Source of the DNA: Thermaurantiacus tibetensis
Lineage (GTDB): Bacteria; Pseudomonadota; Alphaproteobacteria; Sphingomonadales; Sphingomonadaceae
DNA length: 64,000 nucleotides
Reading direction: 5' to 3'
Assembly (NCBI RefSeq): GCF_015354055.1
Contig: NZ_JACHTM010000004.1
Coordinates: 248,001-312,000 of the forward strand
The position numbers were made by a program, and so were the translations under genes. Numbering within the stretch: position 1 is the first letter of the stretch; each line of letters begins with the position of its first letter. A model generated the notes under the pieces. The model saw only the letters and a list, made by a program, of their open reading frames with translations, was not told the DNA's origin and did not search any database. This document shows positions 25,003-34,471 of this stretch, in pieces.

Positions 25003-26258
25003 TGGAGCCTCGTCGGGGCGGCCGGCCCGGCAAGCTCCGCGGGCGCCGTCGGGCGGACGAGATAGGGGGTCACGATCACGACAAGCTCGGTCTCGTCGCG
25101 CTCGAACCGGCGCGAGCGGAGCAGCTGGCCGATGACCGGAATGCTGGCCAGCCCGGGGAACTTCCGGAGCTCGAAGGCATCCGCCCGCTGGATGAGCCCG
25201 GCAATCGCGAAGCTCTGGCCCGAGGCGAGGTCGACCGCCGTCTCGACGCGGCGCACGGTGAGCGAGGGGATGCGCGCGCCGTTGAAGGCAAGCGCCCCGG
25301 CATCGGAGAGCTGGCTCACCTCGGGCTGCACCTGCAGGTGGATCCGCCCGCCGTCGGTGATGGTGGCAACGAACCCCAGGCTCACCCCGAAGCGCCGGTA
25401 CTCGATCGTGGTCACGTTGCCTTCCTGCGGCACCGGGATGGGGTATTCGCCGCCGGCGAGGAACGAGGCAGGCACGCCCGAGAGCGCGGTCAGGTTCGGC
25501 TCGGCAAGCACCGTCACCAGCCCCTCCTTCTCGAGCGCATCGACCACGCCGGTCACGTCGACGCTGCGGCCGGCGAAGGCGCCGAAGATGCTGTCGGCGC
25601 CGCCGTTGCGGGTGAGGAGCCCGGCGGCCCCGCGCACCGGGTTGCCGGTCGCGATGCCGAAGGTCACGTCGCCCGCCGTTCCGGCGGCCTCCCAGTTGAA
25701 GCCAAGCGCGCGGGTCACCTCGCGCGAGACCTCGATGACGCGCACGCGGAGGTTCACCTGGGTCGGCGTGGCAACCGCGAGCTTGTTGATGATGCGCCCC
25801 CGGTCCCCTCCGGGCACGAAGCGCGCGGCAATCCGCGCGGCGTCGGCGGCTTCGGCCGCCGTCGCCACTTCGCCCGCCAGCACCAGCGCGTCGTTGGCGG
25901 TCGCGATCTCGAACCGCCCGCCGGGGATGGCGCGGGCAAGCGCGGCCTTCAGCAGCCCCTCGTCGAAGCGAACCTCGACGGCCAGCGCCGCGACCGGCCG
26001 CTCGGCCCGGTCCACCGCGAAGAGGCTGGTCTCGCCCGGGCCCCGGCCGAAGAGGTAGAGGAGGGTGGGCGAGCGCACCTCGACATCGGCGACCGCGGGG
26101 TCGGCCACGAAGACGCTGGCGGCCGGCCGGTCGAGCCGGACAAGCCGGCCCTTGCCGACCTCGACGGCGATGCGGCCTGTCACGTCCTCGCTGGTTGCCG
26201 CCTCGAGCCGCGGCGCGACAAGGAGAAGAAGGAGGGCAAGGCGCCGGGCGAGCGTCAT
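24999..26258 (-). CDS. cpaC: CpaC/RcpA outer-membrane secretin of the Flp pilus
   Basis: A 419-residue type II/III secretin. Signal peptide MTLARRLALLLLLVAPRLEA; N-terminal BON/N-domain region with LDRPAASVFVADPAVADVEVRSP and YLFGRGPGETSLFAVD; secretin core with VRVIEVSREVTRALGFNWE, VTVLAEPNLTALSGVPASFLAGGE (the classical secretin motif) and VDLASGQSFAIAGLIQ; and a C-terminal RDETELVVIVTPYLVRP. It forms the pilus pore in the outer membrane. ATG 26258 overlaps the cpaB stop (ATGA). The frame is open far upstream, but that long extension is only a GC-rich shadow. Confidence 0.95.
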   Translation of the reverse strand: MTLARRLALLLLLVAPRLEAATSEDVTGRIAVEVGKGRLVRLDRPAASVFVADPAVADVEVRSPTLLYLFGRGPGETSLFAVDRAERPVAALAVEVRFDEGLLKAALARAIPGGRFEIATANDALVLAGEVATAAEAADAARIAARFVPGGDRGRIINKLAVATPTQVNLRVRVIEVSREVTRALGFNWEAAGTAGDVTFGIATGNPVRGAAGLLTRNGGADSIFGAFAGRSVDVTGVVDALEKEGLVTVLAEPNLTALSGVPASFLAGGEYPIPVPQEGNVTTIEYRRFGVSLGFVATITDGGRIHLQVQPEVSQLSDAGALAFNGARIPSLTVRRVETAVDLASGQSFAIAGLIQRADAFELRKFPGLASIPVIGQLLRSRRFERDETELVVIVTPYLVRPTAPAELAGPAAPTRLQ

Positions 26259-27406
26259 GGCGCGGCCTCCGCTGCGGATGCGGGCGGGGGCGGCGCCTCG
26301 CCCCGGTGGGAGCCGCCGCGCACCACCTCCACCCCTCGCACGACCGTCACGGCCGGGCCTCCGCGCCCCTGGCCGCGCCCGCCGGAACCGCCCGGACCGG
26401 CTGCAGCCTCCGGCCCTCCGGCCACCGCCCCGGCCGCGGGCATGGGGAGGGGCGCGGCCGGCGGCAGCGCTGCTGCCATGGCGCCCGCGCCGGCCGCCGC
26501 GGCCGCGGGTGCGAGCGCCGCGGCGGGAAGGCCGAGCGCGTCTGTGTCCCACGCCGGCGCGCGCGGCGCGGCCGCCCCCCCCGGTGCCGCCTCGTCCGGC
26601 CGGCGCAGCGCGAGCGTCACCCGCCCGAGCGTCTCGAGAAGCGCGATCGCCTCGGCCTGGCGCGGAGTCGCCTCGAGGGTGACGGTGGCCGGCACCGCAG
26701 CGCCCGCGTCCCCCTGCCCCGTGGCCCCGGCCGGCCCGACCGCGGGATCGAGCCGCTGGTCGAGCCCCAGCACCTTCACGCCCGTCGCCACCGTCGCCGT
26801 CACCGTCCGGCCGTTGGGGAGCGTGCGGGTGAGGAGCAGGTCCACCCGGTCCCCGGGGGCGATGAGGCCGGCCACCGCGCTCGCCGCCGAGACCGGAATG
26901 GCGATGGCGCGCATGCCGGGCGCCAGCAGCGCGGCAAGCGGGCCGCCGGCCGCCCCCGGGCCAGTCACATGGCCCTCGACGAGCGGCAGGCCGGCCGGGA
27001 CCGGCGCGCGGAGCGGCCGCCCCTCGAGTGCGGCGAGGCGCGCGTCCCCGGGCGCGAAGTGGCCCGCGGGAAGCGCCTCGACCGGCCAGCGAGCGGGCGC
27101 CAGGAGCGACGCGGAGAGGCGCGTGCCCGCCGGCAGGTCGCGCGCGGCCACCAGCAGCGGCGCAAGGCGCGGCGCCGCGGCCCGCGCGCCCGCCACCCGC
27201 GCCTCGAGCCAGGCGCCCGCCGCGACCGTCGCCAAGGCGCCAAGCCCGAGCGCCGCCGCCATGAGCAGGAGCCCGCGCACCTGGCGCGACCGGCCGAGCC
27301 GTGCCGCCGGCAGCGGCAGGACGGCGCGGCGCGCGGGCCGCGGCGCCGGGCGCGGGCGACGCGGCAGCACGCCCGGCTCGGCCTCGATGCGGCGGGGAAG
27401 CTCCAT
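26255..27406 (-). CDS. cpaB: CpaB/RcpC pilus assembly protein with low-complexity tail
   Basis: A 383-residue protein. A basic Pro/Arg-rich leader (about 40 residues) precedes a membrane helix (GLLLMAAALGLGALATVAAGAW), then a SAF domain with PLLVAARDLPAGTRLSASLLAP and GRPLRAPVPAGLPLVEGHV, and the RcpC region IPVSAASAVAGLIAPGDRVDLLLT and ATVTLEATPRQAEAIALLETLGRVTLALR. From about residue 280 the protein is an Ala/Gly/Pro-rich tail of roughly 100 residues not usual for CpaB. It acts in the periplasm, possibly as a secretin partner. The ATG lies 3 nt after the cpaA stop. Confidence 0.9.
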   Translation of the reverse strand: MELPRRIEAEPGVLPRRPRPAPRPARRAVLPLPAARLGRSRQVRGLLLMAAALGLGALATVAAGAWLEARVAGARAAAPRLAPLLVAARDLPAGTRLSASLLAPARWPVEALPAGHFAPGDARLAALEGRPLRAPVPAGLPLVEGHVTGPGAAGGPLAALLAPGMRAIAIPVSAASAVAGLIAPGDRVDLLLTRTLPNGRTVTATVATGVKVLGLDQRLDPAVGPAGATGQGDAGAAVPATVTLEATPRQAEAIALLETLGRVTLALRRPDEAAPGGAAAPRAPAWDTDALGLPAAALAPAAAAAGAGAMAAALPPAAPLPMPAAGAVAGGPEAAAGPGGSGGRGQGRGGPAVTVVRGVEVVRGGSHRGEAPPPPASAAEAAP

Positions 27407-27409
27407 CGC

Positions 27410-27934
27410 TCAGCCCCCGAGATAGCCGAGCCGGCCAAGGATCACGGCGAGACCTCCGGCAGCGATCGCCACGCCGAGCGGCAGGGTGGGCCGCGCCGCG
27501 CCCGCCTGCGGCCCGCCCGCAAGCCAGCGCGTGCCGAGGAGGACGAGCGGCACCAGGAGGAAGGTGGCCAGCGCCTGCACGAGGAACAGGAGGGCAAGGC
27601 CCTCTGGCCCCGCCCAGAGCGCCGCAGCCGCAAGCAGCTTCACGTCGCCGCCGCCGACGAGGCCCGCGCGAAACGCGAGCGCCCCGGCCGCGAACAGCAG
27701 CAGCGCAACGGCCACATGGGCGAACGCCGCGGAAGGCCCGGCCAGCGCGAGGAAGGGCAGCGCCGCGAGCGCCACTGCCAGCACCCCGCCGTTGCCGATC
27801 CGCCGCTCGCCAAGATCGGTGGCGGCAACCGTCATGAGCGCCGCCGCCGCCGCAGCTCCCCCCGCTGCCGCGGCGAAGGCCGCGGCCGGCGGCGCGGTCC
27901 CGAGCGTGGCGCTGAACGTGGCCAGATCCGGCAC
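27410..27934 (-). CDS. cpaA: CpaA/TadV prepilin peptidase
   Basis: A 174-residue A24-family membrane aspartyl protease. The first catalytic Asp is in AATDLGERRIGNG, after the first helix, and the second in GGGDVKLLAAAALW. Several further helices follow. It cleaves Flp and the TadE-type pseudopilins. A longer frame reaches 28072, but its N-terminus is charged low complexity. I chose GTG 27934 (PDLATFSATLG), which gives the usual family length and has a purine-rich GGGAGAG upstream. It is followed 3 nt later by cpaB. Confidence 0.85.
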   Translation of the reverse strand: MPDLATFSATLGTAPPAAAFAAAAGGAAAAAALMTVAATDLGERRIGNGGVLAVALAALPFLALAGPSAAFAHVAVALLLFAAGALAFRAGLVGGGDVKLLAAAALWAGPEGLALLFLVQALATFLLVPLVLLGTRWLAGGPQAGAARPTLPLGVAIAAGGLAVILGRLGYLGG

Positions 27935-28043
27935 TTCGGCTCTCCCGCGAACGCCCTGTCTCCCCGGCTGGTCTTCCCGCGCGGTCTCTCCCCGCGTGTC
28001 CCCGCGTGCGCCGCCCCTGGGCCACCCTCCCGCGTCTCGCGCC

Positions 28044-28286
28044 TCAGCCCTTCCCCTTGCCGGGCACGGCACCCGAGAGGCCCGGCGCAGAGCCCGAGAG
28101 GCCGGGCGGCGGCGCGCCCGCAGCCGGCGTGGTGCCGGAAAGGCCCGGCGGCCCGGCGGGCGGACTTGCCGCAGGCGCAGGCGCAGGCGCCGGGAGCGGC
28201 GCAGCCGCGAAGGGCGGTGCCAGGGGCCCGGGCGGCGGGGCAGCGGCGGGGGGCGGGGGCGGCACGGCCGGCTCGGGCGCGGGCAC
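28044..28286 (-). CDS. Proline-rich ORF between flp and cpaA, doubtful
   Basis: An 80-codon frame, the only candidate gene in the approximately 390-bp gap between the Flp pilin and CpaA. The product is almost entirely Pro, Ala and Gly, with PPGLSG-type repeats (GLSGT, GLSGS, GLSGA) in its second half and a basic end (GKGKG). There is no signal peptide or domain. It may be a cell-wall-like linker peptide, or simply a chance frame in a repetitive GC-rich leader. Apart from this I see nothing in 27935-28324. Confidence 0.25.
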   Translation of the reverse strand: MPAPEPAVPPPPPAAAPPPGPLAPPFAAAPLPAPAPAPAASPPAGPPGLSGTTPAAGAPPPGLSGSAPGLSGAVPGKGKG

Positions 28287-28324
28287 CGGGAGGGGCCCGG
28301 GAGCTGCCGAGCCGCTCCCCCCGG

Positions 28325-28507
28325 CTACTTTCCCGACGCCCCCTTCGCCAGCTCGGTGTTCACCTTGCCGAACACGCTGTTGAGGTTGTTGCGGATCGAC
28401 GGCAGCGTGGCGACGATCGCGAGCGCCACGAACGCGGCAATCAGGCCATACTCGATCGCGGTCGCGCCCTGCCGGTCGGCGACGAGGCGGGTCAGGAGGG
28501 TCTTCAT
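28325..28507 (-). CDS. flp: Flp/Fap-type major pilin
   Basis: A 60-residue Flp prepilin. Short leader MKTLLTRLVADRQG, cleavage after the Gly, then ATAIEYGLIAAFVALAIVAT with the required Glu+5 and Tyr+6 of Flp pilins, and a short hydrophilic tail ending in GASGK. It is processed by CpaA and polymerised by CpaF/TadB/TadC into the adhesive Flp pilus. It is the first gene of the minus-strand tad cluster, with 77 bp separating it from the mmsB stop upstream, so its promoter lies there or inside mmsB. Confidence 0.93.
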   Translation of the reverse strand: MKTLLTRLVADRQGATAIEYGLIAAFVALAIVATLPSIRNNLNSVFGKVNTELAKGASGK

Positions 28508-28584
28508 GGTCGGCTCCTCTCGGGCACGCCGGAGCGGACGGTGGCCCCGGCCGTGCCGAAGGAACGGCGCCGGCGCGAAATGGT

Positions 28585-29487
28585 TTACCGGAATCGCCGC
28601 ATGATGCCGGAGAAGTCGAGGCCGGCGTTCCCCTCCGAAGCGAAGGACTCGTAGAGCTCAGCCGCGCGTGCGGCCATCGGCGTCTCGGCTCCGGTGGCGG
28701 CGGCGGCCTCCAGCGCCAGCCGAAGGTCCTTCAGCATCAGCGCGGTCGCAAAGCCGCCCTGATAGCCCCGGTCGGCCGGGCTTGCCGGGCCCACCCCCGG
28801 CACCGGGCAGTAGCTCGTCATCGCCCAGCACTGGCCAGAGGAGACCGAGGCGATGTCGTAGAAGCGCTGCGGGTCGAGCCCCAGGCGCTCGGCGAGCGCG
28901 AAGGCCTCGCAGGTGGCCACCATCGAGGCGGCGAGCAGCATGTTGTTGGCAAGCTTGGCCGCCTGGCCGGCGCCAGGCCCGCCGGCGTGGATCACGGCCT
29001 TGCCCATGGCCGCGAGAAGCGGCTTCGCGCGGGCGAAGGCCGCCTCGCTTCCCCCCACCATGAAGGTGAGCGTGCCGGCAGCAGCAGCGGCGATCCCGCC
29101 CGAGACCGGCGCGTCGACCGCGACGAACCCGCGCGCAACGGCCTCCGCGTGGAGCGCCCGCGCGGTCGCCACGTCGATCGTCGAGCAGTCGGCAAGGAGC
29201 GTGCCGGGTGCTGCGTTCGGGAACAGGGCCTCGCGCCAGACGGCCGCGACATGGGCACCCGCCGGCAGCATGGTGATGACCGCCTCGGCCCCCTCGGCCG
29301 CCGCTGCCGCCGAGGCGGCAGGAACGCAGCCCGCGGCCTCGGCGCGCGCGAGCGCCTCGGCCGAGAGGTCGAAGGCGGCAACCTTGAAGCCCCTGGCGGC
29401 AAGGTTGGCGGCCATGCCGCCGCCCATGTTGCCGAGGCCGACGAAGCCGACCCGCCGCGCCGAAGCGGCCCCCGCGCCGCCGGTCAC
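28585..29487 (-). CDS. mmsB: 3-hydroxyisobutyrate dehydrogenase
   Basis: A 300-residue beta-hydroxyacid dehydrogenase. The NAD site is [17 protein letters not shown] (residues about 13-29), the substrate motif is [22 protein letters not shown] (near 122-143), and the catalytic Lys is in [12 protein letters not shown]. It oxidises 3-hydroxyisobutyrate to methylmalonate semialdehyde in valine degradation. GTG 29487 overlaps the stop of the enoyl-CoA hydratase gene (GTGA) and gives the usual family length; longer upstream frames are shadows. It is the third gene of the mmsA-ech-mmsB operon. Confidence 0.92.
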   Translation of the reverse strand: MTGGAGAASARRVGFVGLGNMGGGMAANLAARGFKVAAFDLSAEALARAEAAGCVPAASAAAAAEGAEAVITMLPAGAHVAAVWREALFPNAAPGTLLADCSTIDVATARALHAEAVARGFVAVDAPVSGGIAAAAAGTLTFMVGGSEAAFARAKPLLAAMGKAVIHAGGPGAGQAAKLANNMLLAASMVATCEAFALAERLGLDPQRFYDIASVSSGQCWAMTSYCPVPGVGPASPADRGYQGGFATALMLKDLRLALEAAAATGAETPMAARAAELYESFASEGNAGLDFSGIMRRFR

Positions 29488-30257
29488 CGGCCGCTCCACC
29501 GGCCCGGGCGCTTCTCGATGAAGGCTGCCATCCCCTCGGTCTGGTCGGCGGTGCCGAACATGGCGTGGAACAGCCGCCGCTCGAAGAGGATCCCCTGCTG
29601 AAGCGTCGTCTCGAAGGCCGCGTTCACCTGCTCCTTCACCGCAAGCGCGGCAAGCGGCGGCATCCCGGCGATCTCGAGCGCGAGCTTGCGCGCCTCGGCC
29701 ATGAGCTCGGCGGCCGGCACCACCCGGGCGACGAGCCCCGCCCGCTCCGCCTCCTCGGCCGACATCATCCGCCCCGTGAGGCACATCTCCATGGTCTTGG
29801 CCTTGCCGATGGCGCGCGCCATGCGCTGCGAGCCGCCCATGCCCGGGGTGACGCCGAGCTTGATCTCGGGCTGGCCGAACTTCGCGGTGTCGGCCGCGAG
29901 GATGATGTCGGCCATCATGGCCAGCTCGCAGCCGCCGCCCAGCGCATAGCCGGCAACCGCGGCAATCCACGGCTTGCGGGTGGCCGTCACCCGGTCGTAG
30001 CCGGCGAAATAGTTGGCGCCGAACATGTCCCCCACCGTCTGCGGAGCCATCTCCTTGATGTCGGCGCCGGCGGCAAAGGCCTTCTCGTTGCCGGTGATGA
30101 TGGCGCAGCGGCGTTCCGGATCGGCATCGAACCGCTCGAACGCGCGGATGAGCTCGGCGAGCACCTGGCTGTTGAGCGCGTTCAGGGCCTTCGGCCGGTT
30201 GAGCGTGATGATCTGGATCGGCCCCTCGCAGTCGACGAGGATGGTCTCGTAGCTCAT
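29484..30257 (-). CDS. Enoyl-CoA hydratase
   Basis: A 257-residue crotonase. [13 protein letters not shown] at about 17-29; oxyanion-hole [11 protein letters not shown] near 60; the signature [24 protein letters not shown] at about 100-123 with the first catalytic Glu; and [18 protein letters not shown] with the second Glu. It hydrates methacrylyl-CoA or another short enoyl-CoA, which fits its position between mmsA and mmsB in valine degradation. ATG 30257 has GAGGGG upstream. It starts 11 nt after the mmsA stop and overlaps mmsB by 4 bp. Confidence 0.92.
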   Translation of the reverse strand: MSYETILVDCEGPIQIITLNRPKALNALNSQVLAELIRAFERFDADPERRCAIITGNEKAFAAGADIKEMAPQTVGDMFGANYFAGYDRVTATRKPWIAAVAGYALGGGCELAMMADIILAADTAKFGQPEIKLGVTPGMGGSQRMARAIGKAKTMEMCLTGRMMSAEEAERAGLVARVVPAAELMAEARKLALEIAGMPPLAALAVKEQVNAAFETTLQQGILFERRLFHAMFGTADQTEGMAAFIEKRPGRWSGR

Positions 30258-30268
30258 GGGCAGTCCCC

Positions 30269-31768
30269 TCAGGCCATGGTCGGGATAACGAAGGCGTTGT
30301 GGCCGTCGGCCGCGCCGTCCGGCCAGCGCTGCGTCACCGTCTTCACCCTCGTCCAGAAGCGCACGCCTTCCGGCCCGTGCTGGTTGTGGTCGCCGAAGGC
30401 CGAGCGCTTCCACCCGCCGAACGTGTGGTAGGCAACCGGCACGGGGATGGGGACGTTGATTCCCACCATGCCCACGTTCACCCGCTGGGCGAATTCGCGC
30501 GCGGCATGGCCGTTGCGCGTGTAGAGGGCAACGCCGTTGCCATACTGGTGGCGGCTGGGAAGCGCGAGCGCTTCCTCGAAGTCGCGCGCGCGGACCATCT
30601 GGAGCACGGGGCCGAAGATCTCCTCGCGGTAGCTCGCCATGTCGGGCGTCACATGGTCGAAGAGCGAGGGGCCGATGAAGAAGCCCTTCTCGTGCCCCTG
30701 GAGCACGAGCCCGCGCCCGTCGACGACGAGCTCGGCCCCTTCCTCCACGCCCTTCGCGATCCAGCCCATGATCCGCTCGCGGTGCGCGGCGGTGACCACC
30801 GGGCCGTAGTCGGCCGACGGGTCGTCGGAACGGCCCACCTTCAGCGCCTCGATCCGCGGCACGAGGCGGCGGCGCAGCTCCTCTGCCGTCGCCTCGCCCA
30901 CCGGCACCACCACGGGAAGCGCCATGCAGCGCTCGCCCGCCGAGCCGAAGGCGGCGCCCACGAGGTCGTTCACCACCTGGTCCATGTCGGCATCGGGGAG
31001 CACGATGCCGTGGTTCTTGGCGCCCCCCATCGCCTGCACGCGCTTGCCCGCCGCGGTGCCGCGGGCATAGACGTGCTGGGCGATGTCGGACGAGCCGACG
31101 AAGCTCACGGCCGCAATGGCCGGGTGGTCGAGGATGGCGTTCACCATCTCCGGCCCGCCGTGGACGACCTGGAGGATGCCGGGCGGCGCGCCCGCCTCCA
31201 GCATCAGCTCGGCCAGCCTGACGGGCACCGAGGGGTCGCGCTCGGAGGGCTTCAGGATGAAGGCGTTGCCGCAGGCAAGGGCAACGGCGAACATCCACAT
31301 CGGGATCATGGCGGGGAAGTTGAACGGCGTAATGCCGGCGCCGATGCCCACCGGCACGCGCATGGAATAGACGTCGATGCCCGGCCCCGCGCCCGGCGTG
31401 TACTCGCCCTTCTGGAGATGCGGGATCCCGCAGGCGAACTCCACCACCTCGAGCCCCCGCTGGATGTCGCCCCGCGCATCGGCAAGCGTCTTGCCATGCT
31501 CGGACGAGAGGAGGCGGGCGAGCGGCTCCATCTCCCGCTCGACCAGGGCCTTGAAGGCGAACAGCACGCGCGCGCGCCGCTGCGGGTTGGTGGCGGCCCA
31601 GCCGGGCTGGGCGGCAAGCGCTGCTTCCACCGCCCGCTCGAGCACCTCCGCCCCGGCGAGCGGCACCTGCGCCTGCACCTCGCCCGTATTGGGGTCGAAC
31701 ACGTCGCCCATCCGCGCCTCGGGCAGGCCATCGGCGCCCAGCGCCAGCACATGTGGGATCAGCCGCAT
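30269..31768 (-). CDS. mmsA: Methylmalonate-semialdehyde dehydrogenase (CoA-acylating)
   Basis: A 499-residue aldehyde dehydrogenase of the MMSDH group. [14 protein letters not shown] is characteristic of the CoA-acylating type; [33 protein letters not shown], in which Asn replaces the usual general-base Glu as expected for MMSDH; the nucleophile Cys in [10 protein letters not shown]; and [13 protein letters not shown]. It makes propionyl-CoA from methylmalonate semialdehyde. ATG 31768 has a strong AAGGAGAGG three bases upstream. It is the first gene of the valine-degradation operon. Confidence 0.96.
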   Translation of the reverse strand: MRLIPHVLALGADGLPEARMGDVFDPNTGEVQAQVPLAGAEVLERAVEAALAAQPGWAATNPQRRARVLFAFKALVEREMEPLARLLSSEHGKTLADARGDIQRGLEVVEFACGIPHLQKGEYTPGAGPGIDVYSMRVPVGIGAGITPFNFPAMIPMWMFAVALACGNAFILKPSERDPSVPVRLAELMLEAGAPPGILQVVHGGPEMVNAILDHPAIAAVSFVGSSDIAQHVYARGTAAGKRVQAMGGAKNHGIVLPDADMDQVVNDLVGAAFGSAGERCMALPVVVPVGEATAEELRRRLVPRIEALKVGRSDDPSADYGPVVTAAHRERIMGWIAKGVEEGAELVVDGRGLVLQGHEKGFFIGPSLFDHVTPDMASYREEIFGPVLQMVRARDFEEALALPSRHQYGNGVALYTRNGHAAREFAQRVNVGMVGINVPIPVPVAYHTFGGWKRSAFGDHNQHGPEGVRFWTRVKTVTQRWPDGAADGHNAFVIPTMA

Positions 31769-31814
31769 CGTCCTCTCCTTGCGCGGCGGCCCTAGCCGCC
31801 GCCCGCGCGCGGCT

Positions 31815-32831
31815 TCAACCTGTCCCTTTGCCGGAGACCCGCGGCCGCCAGACGTCGCGGTACCAGGCCACCCAGCGGGCAATCCCGTCGGCAAGCGGGG
31901 TGGCCGGGCGGAAACCGGCGTCGCGTTCGAGCGGGCCGACGTCGGCATAGGTCGCCTCCACGTCCCCCGGCTGCATCGGCGCCTCCTCGACGATCGCGCG
32001 CCGCCCCGTCTCGGCCTCGAGCAGGGCGAGAAGGTCCGTCACCCGCTCAGGCCGGCTGTTGCCGATGTTGTAGAGCGCATGCGGCGCCAGCGAGCCGCCC
32101 GGCTTCTCGGCGCCGTCGTCGGCGGGCGGGCGGTCGAGGATCGCGAGCACGCCCGCCACGATGTCGTCGACATAGGTGAAGTCGCGCCGGAGCCGGCCGC
32201 CGGCAAAGAGGCGGATGGGCCGGCCCTCGTAGAGCGCCTCGGTGAAGCTCCAGACCGCCATGTCCGGCCGCCCCCAGGGCCCGTAGACGGTGAAGAAGCG
32301 CAAGCCCGTCAGCGGGATGCGGAAAAGGTGGGCGTAGGCCTCGCTCATCAGCTCGTCGGCCCGCTTGGTCGCGGCATAGAGCGAGACGGGGTGGTCCACG
32401 CGGTCCTCGACCGCGAAGGGAAGTCGCTGGTTGGCACCGTAGACCGAGGAGGAGGAGGCATAGACCATGTGGGAGAGGGCCGGCGCGCGGCGGGCGAACT
32501 CGAGCAGCGCGAGATGCCCGGCAAGGTTGGCATGGGCATAGGCTTCCGGGTTCTCGAGGCTGTAGCGCACGCCCGGCTGGGCGCCGAGGTGGACGATCCG
32601 CTCGATCCCGAGCCCCGCGAGCGGCGCGAGCGCCCCCGGGCCTGCGAAGTCCGCCTCCACCATGCGGAAGCCCGGGCGGCCGGCGAGCGCGGCGGCGCGC
32701 GCCCGCTTCAGCCGCACGTCATAGTAGGGCGTGAAGCAGTCGAGGCCGACCACCGTCTCGCCCCGGGCAAGGAGCGCGGCGGCCACGTGGAAGCCGATGA
32801 AGCCCGCCGCACCCGTCACCAGAACCGCCAT
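31815..32831 (-). CDS. UDP-glucuronate 4-epimerase-like sugar epimerase
   Basis: A 338-residue extended SDR. GAAGFIGFHVAAAL at residues 7-20, HLGAQPGVRYSLENPEAY near 86-103, SSSSVYGANQRLPF, catalytic YAATK, and RFFTVYGPWGRPDMAVWSFTEAL. The LGAQPGVRYS and PWGRPDM motifs are typical of UDP-glucuronate 4-epimerases (CapI/WbnF type), which make UDP-galacturonate for capsule or LPS. ATG 32831 begins with the Rossmann motif. It stands alone between mmsA and a divergent transporter rather than with the polysaccharide cluster; 46 bp separate it from mmsA, so read-through is possible. Confidence 0.85.
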   Translation of the reverse strand: MAVLVTGAAGFIGFHVAAALLARGETVVGLDCFTPYYDVRLKRARAAALAGRPGFRMVEADFAGPGALAPLAGLGIERIVHLGAQPGVRYSLENPEAYAHANLAGHLALLEFARRAPALSHMVYASSSSVYGANQRLPFAVEDRVDHPVSLYAATKRADELMSEAYAHLFRIPLTGLRFFTVYGPWGRPDMAVWSFTEALYEGRPIRLFAGGRLRRDFTYVDDIVAGVLAILDRPPADDGAEKPGGSLAPHALYNIGNSRPERVTDLLALLEAETGRRAIVEEAPMQPGDVEATYADVGPLERDAGFRPATPLADGIARWVAWYRDVWRPRVSGKGTG

Positions 32832-32989
32832 CGCCGCTCCCCCTCCGGTCCTCGCCGGTGTCCGCACTGCCCCCGGCCCCTGCGGGCGCGCGAGGGCAAA
32901 GGCAAGGCGCACCCCCGCTTGACCGGCCGGCGCGCCCCGTCGAAAGGGCCCGTCATGCAAGGCGGACCTTCCCGCGCCCGGGGGCAGGC

Positions 32990-34396
32990 GTGAGCGCCGG
33001 GGCTGGCGCTTCCCCCATCGCCCACGGCCACTGGTCGTCGCGCCTTGCCTTCCTCATGGCGACGATCGGCCTTTCGGTCGGGCTCGGCAACATCTGGCGC
33101 TTCCCCTACCTCGCCGGGGCCAACGGCGGCGGCGCCTTCGTCCTCATCTACCTCGGCTGCGTCGCCTTCATCGCCCTTCCCATCGTGATGGCCGAGCTCC
33201 TCATCGGCCGCCGCGGCGGCCTGACGCCCGCGGCGGGCTTCGCCCTCCTTGCCCGGCGCGAGGGCCGGAGCCCGGCCTGGGCCTTCGGCGGCCATGTCGC
33301 GCTCGCGGCCGTGTTCGTCATCTCCAGCTTCTACTGCGTCATCGGCGGCTGGACGCTTGCCTACGCCACCCACGCCGCCACCGGCGCGCTCGAGGGCCTG
33401 ACGCCTGCGGCAGCCAGCCGCCTGTTCGAGGGGCTTCTTGCCTCGCCGGCCAAGCTCTCCGCCTGGATGGCGCTCTTCCTTCTCGCCAACGTCCTCATCG
33501 TGGTGCGCGGCGTCCAGAAGGGGGTGGAGCGCGCCGCCTCGGTCCTCATGCCGCTGCTCTTCCTCATGGTGGCGGGCCTCTGCGTCTACGGCCTCGTCGC
33601 CGGCGACGCCGAGGCGGGGCTTGCCTTCCTGTTCCGGCCCGACTGGTCGAAGGTGACGGCAGCCACCTTCGCGGCAGCACTCGGCCAGGCCTTCTTCTCC
33701 GTCTCGGTCGGCATGGCGGCCATGATCCTCTACGGCGCCTACCTGCCGCGGAGCGTCCGCATTCCCGAGACCGCCGCCGTCATCGCCTTCGCCGACACCG
33801 CCGTCGCCATCCTCGCCGGCATCGCCATCTTCCCCTTCGTCTTCGCCAACGGCCTCGAGCCCACGGCCGGGCCGGGCCTCACCTTCGTCACCGTGCCGCT
33901 GGCGCTCCAGGGCGTCTTCTCCACCTCGCTCGTCGCCTTCGTCTTCTTCGCCCTCCTCGCCATTGCCGCCCTCACCTCCATGATGGCGCTCTTCGAGGTG
34001 GTCGCCGCACTCGGCGAGGAGAAGGGCTGGCCGCGCCGCCGCACCGTCTGGCTCACCGGCCTCCTCACCGCCGCAGCCGCCATGCTCACGGTCCTCAGCT
34101 TCAACCGCCTCGCCGCCGTCCACCCGCTCGGCTTTGTGCCCGGCCTTGCGAAGGCAACCTTCTTCGACGTGCTCGACTGGGTGAGCTCGAACCTGCTGCT
34201 CACGGTTGCGGCCCTTTCGAGCGCGCTCTTCGCCGGCTGGGTGATGCGCCCCGAGAGCACGGCCGACGAGCTGCAGACCCCGCCGTCCCACCCCGGCTAC
34301 CGGCTCTGGCGCTTCCTCGTGCGCGTGCCCGTGCCGCTCGTCATCCTCTACCTCATCGGCGCCTCGATCCTCGGCCTGTTCCGCCCGGCCGGCTGA
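32990..34396 (+). CDS. Neurotransmitter:sodium symporter family transporter
   Basis: A 468-residue NSS (LeuT-type) protein. The unwound first helix LMATIGLSVGLGNIWRFPYLAGANGGGAF is diagnostic, with the GNIWRFPY substrate/sodium region at about residues 33-40. Twelve hydrophobic helices are expected, including FVISSFYCVIGGWTLAY (TM3) and FFSVSVGMAAMILYGAYL (TM6). It carries an amino acid or related amine inward with sodium; substrate unknown. GTG 32990 is the best in-frame start, giving a normal short cytoplasmic N-terminus; a ribosome site is weak. It is divergent from the sugar epimerase. Confidence 0.9.
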   Translation: MSAGAGASPIAHGHWSSRLAFLMATIGLSVGLGNIWRFPYLAGANGGGAFVLIYLGCVAFIALPIVMAELLIGRRGGLTPAAGFALLARREGRSPAWAFGGHVALAAVFVISSFYCVIGGWTLAYATHAATGALEGLTPAAASRLFEGLLASPAKLSAWMALFLLANVLIVVRGVQKGVERAASVLMPLLFLMVAGLCVYGLVAGDAEAGLAFLFRPDWSKVTAATFAAALGQAFFSVSVGMAAMILYGAYLPRSVRIPETAAVIAFADTAVAILAGIAIFPFVFANGLEPTAGPGLTFVTVPLALQGVFSTSLVAFVFFALLAIAALTSMMALFEVVAALGEEKGWPRRRTVWLTGLLTAAAAMLTVLSFNRLAAVHPLGFVPGLAKATFFDVLDWVSSNLLLTVAALSSALFAGWVMRPESTADELQTPPSHPGYRLWRFLVRVPVPLVILYLIGASILGLFRPAG

Positions 34397-34471
34397 ACCC
34401 GGCCATTTCGGCGGGTGCCGCGAAGGGCGCCCCGCCGCTATCCTGGAAGCGGGGAACGGGAGGAGACGGGC

